Source of the DNA: an uncultured Campylobacter sp.
GTDB lineage: Bacteria > Campylobacterota > Campylobacteria > Campylobacterales > Campylobacteraceae
Direction: 5' to 3'
NCBI RefSeq assembly: GCF_938002845.1
Contig: NZ_CALKZP010000050.1
Location: 62,001 to 126,000, forward strand
DNA length: 64,000 nucleotides
Shown: positions 62,487 to 64,000 of the stretch, one piece after another
Layout: each line of letters begins with the position of its first letter
Position numbering within the stretch: the first letter of the stretch is position 1
Notes under the pieces: model-generated
Databases searched by the model: none
What the model saw: the letters and a program-made list of their open reading frames with translations, nothing else
What the model was told of the DNA's origin: nothing
Translations under genes and position numbers: made by a program

Positions 62487-63640
62487 TAGCCCACATCGAT
62501 TTGGACAGCTTCTTCGTCTCGGTTGCGAGGCTCGCCGATCCCGCGCTTGCGGGCAAAAAGATCGCGGTCGTCGGAGGCGGCGACGAGGAGATTTTCGGCG
62601 GAAAGAGCGAGCTTGGCAGCGTGATTTTAAGCGCGAGCTATGAGGCCAGAGCGGACGGCGTGCACTCGGCTCAGCCCGTTAAAATCGCGCTCGGACTCTG
62701 CCCGCAGCTGATTTTAGTGCGCTCGCAGCACGGCGAATACCGAAAAATTTCACGCGAAATTTATGAGTTTTTACTAAGCTTTACGCCCGAGATCGAAAAA
62801 TTTAGCATCGACGAGTTTTTTCTAAATTTACGCGGCACGGCTTACGACGCGGACGCGCTGAGCTTTGCTGCGTTTTTGCAAAGCGAGATTATGCGCCGCT
62901 TTAGCCTTCCGTGCAGCGTAGGTCTTAGCGAAGCAAAACTGATCGCAAAGCTCGCCACGAGCCTTGCTAAGCCCTTCGGCGTGCGGCAAATTTTAAAATC
63001 GCAAATCGCGCGCGAGCTATCCGCCGTACCGGTAGCGAAATTTTTTGGCATCGGCAAAGCGGCGCAAGAAACGCTCGGTAAATATGGTATCGTAAGTTTC
63101 GGCGACGCGCTAGGGCACAGAGAAATTTTTGAAAAGATGGGCGCAAACGGCAGGAAAATTTTCGCAGCCCTTAGCGGCGAGGATGAGGGCGAGGTCGTCT
63201 CAAAGCGCGAGCGCAAGAGTATCGGCTTTGGGCGCAGCTTCGCGCCGTGCGCCGATCGGAACGAGCTGCGGCGCAAAATTTTAATTTTGGCGCGCCATTT
63301 GGCGGGCGAAGTGCTCGCAAGGGGGCTAAAACCTGCGACGTATGATCTAAAGATCCGCTACAAATCGCGCGAGGAGTTTTCGCACCAGATCAGCCAGGAT
63401 AGGGCGTTTAGTTTAAATTTGCTAAGCGAGACCGCGCTTGAGCTGTTTAAGCTCTGCGACGTGAAAAAAGGCGCGCAGATAATCCACGTAGCGCTAAATC
63501 TTTCAAATTTCGGCGGCAAATCGGGCGGCTCGCTACTTTTTGGCGAGATCGATAAAAAGCAGCAGAGCTTAGATCGATCTTTAAGCAGGATTTGGGAAAA
63601 ATTCGGCATCGAAAAGCTAAAAAAAGCGAGCGAAATTTGA
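62483..63640 (+). CDS. dinB: Y-family DNA polymerase (DinB-like)
   Basis: 385 residues from a TTG start overlapping ribBA by 4 bases. Catalytic motifs: AHIDLDSFFVSVARLADPAL at the N-terminus, VILSASYEARADGVHSAQP, FSIDEFFLNL near residue 110, and CSVGLSEAKLIAKLATSLA. The little-finger domain (SIGFGRSFAP) is present. It performs translesion DNA synthesis. The second acidic motif reads SIDEFF rather than the commoner SIDEAF, a conservative change. No LexA-like site was seen upstream. Confidence 0.9.
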   Translation: MIAHIDLDSFFVSVARLADPALAGKKIAVVGGGDEEIFGGKSELGSVILSASYEARADGVHSAQPVKIALGLCPQLILVRSQHGEYRKISREIYEFLLSFTPEIEKFSIDEFFLNLRGTAYDADALSFAAFLQSEIMRRFSLPCSVGLSEAKLIAKLATSLAKPFGVRQILKSQIARELSAVPVAKFFGIGKAAQETLGKYGIVSFGDALGHREIFEKMGANGRKIFAALSGEDEGEVVSKRERKSIGFGRSFAPCADRNELRRKILILARHLAGEVLARGLKPATYDLKIRYKSREEFSHQISQDRAFSLNLLSETALELFKLCDVKKGAQIIHVALNLSNFGGKSGGSLLFGEIDKKQQSLDRSLSRIWEKFGIEKLKKASEI

Positions 63641-63659
63641 TTAAATTTAAAGGAAAAAG

Positions 63660-64000
63660 ATGAAATTAGGCGAGCTATACTCGGTGATCTGCATAATCTT
63701 CGCGACGAATTTCAGGGGCGTGATAGATGAGCAGAAGTTGCGCAGCTTGGGTAAAAACTGGATCATCGTAAACAAAAATATCGAGAACAAAAACGGCCAC
63801 GAGCTTTGGCAAAAGGTGCAGGGCGAGGACTACGCGGCGCTAGGGCGCGATTTTGAGGCGCTAAAAGGGGCGTTTGAGATGGATTTTTTCAAGCTCATAA
63901 GCGAAAGCGAAGTGGAACTGTTTTATGAAAAATGCCGCTTCAAAAAGCCTTTTACGGAGCTTAAAAGCGCTCACGCGGCCAATATGCTAGCACTTCTTGC
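63660..64000 (+). CDS. Unrecognised protein, 3' truncated by the window end
   Basis: An ATG behind AAAGGAAAAAG opens a frame that runs to the end of the window (about 113 codons). It begins MKLGELYSVICIIFATNFRG and continues with VIDEQKLRSLGKNWIIVNKN; a helical, charged protein with one mildly hydrophobic N-terminal stretch. It lies 19 bases after dinB on the same strand. No family recognised. Confidence 0.7.
   Translation, partial: MKLGELYSVICIIFATNFRGVIDEQKLRSLGKNWIIVNKNIENKNGHELWQKVQGEDYAALGRDFEALKGAFEMDFFKLISESEVELFYEKCRFKKPFTELKSAHAANMLALL

Noticed and set aside
1..64000. Insertion sequences, prophage or integrative elements
   Set aside because: No transposase, integrase, phage structural gene or long terminal inverted repeat could be recognised on either strand.

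Overview
The window looks like a chromosomal segment of a Campylobacter of the higher-GC, mostly oral/anaerobic group. C. gracilis is my leading guess and C. showae/rectus/curvus are alternatives; species cannot be fixed without a database search. The reasons are an epsilonproteobacterial gene complement (split-type GltX, ExbB-ExbD-TonB, KAFTMIEL-type pseudopilin, degenerate RibBA), near-ubiquitous AAAATTTT-type words, and a stretch from about 24 to 36 kb (small Cys protein, fbp, mobB, lipoprotein, slt, yggT, gltX, metallophosphoesterase, psd) whose order matches what I remember of C. jejuni Cj0839c-Cj0847.

Layout. 1-14.65 kb: one tightly packed, all-plus surface-polysaccharide operon: bi-domain sugar oxidoreductase, four glycosyltransferases, methyltransferase, deacetylase-like protein, FemAB-like acyltransferase, Wzx-type flippase, heparinase-like lyase, ManC and a WbaP-type initiating transferase. 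It is a base-composition mosaic. 15.2 kb: tRNA-Lys(CTT). 15.5-25.5 kb: SYLF lipid-binding protein, M23 peptidase with a RusA-like-tailed protein, Ogt, DapE, LysE, Fbp and MobB, separated by two gene-free stretches of about 1.1 kb. 25.5-36.3 kb: lipoprotein, a beta-propeller gene broken by one in-frame TAG, Slt, YggT, GltX, MscL, a Crp/Fnr regulator, a metallophosphoesterase and Psd. 36.3-46.4 kb: pseudopilin, PriA, orphan membrane proteins, YbeY, QueC and a tandem paralogue pair. 46.6-53.7 kb: TsaD, CreD, a heme-type TonB-dependent receptor divergent from exbB-exbD-tonB. 54-59.1 kb: operon of flavoprotein, TrmN6-like methyltransferase, Cys-cluster protein, TPR protein and TrpC. 60-64 kb: HIT protein, WG-repeat protein, RibBA, DinB and a truncated gene.

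Most unusual signal. At least six otherwise ordinary genes (priA, queC, ybeY, trmN6-like, psd, the RusA-like gene) carry long in-frame low-complexity insertions, and two more (TPR gene, the gene at 26.1 kb) have tails of the same kind. All are built around an AATT-centred DNA word. In priA the word recurs with an almost strict 18-base period; in queC it recurs at 15/27/30 bases in one codon register and then at 21/42/27 bases in another. The same word fills the intergenic stretches. Because one DNA motif is read in different codon registers, the force appears to act on DNA rather than on protein. I know of no described system that explains it.

No insertion sequence, prophage, CRISPR array or rRNA gene was seen.
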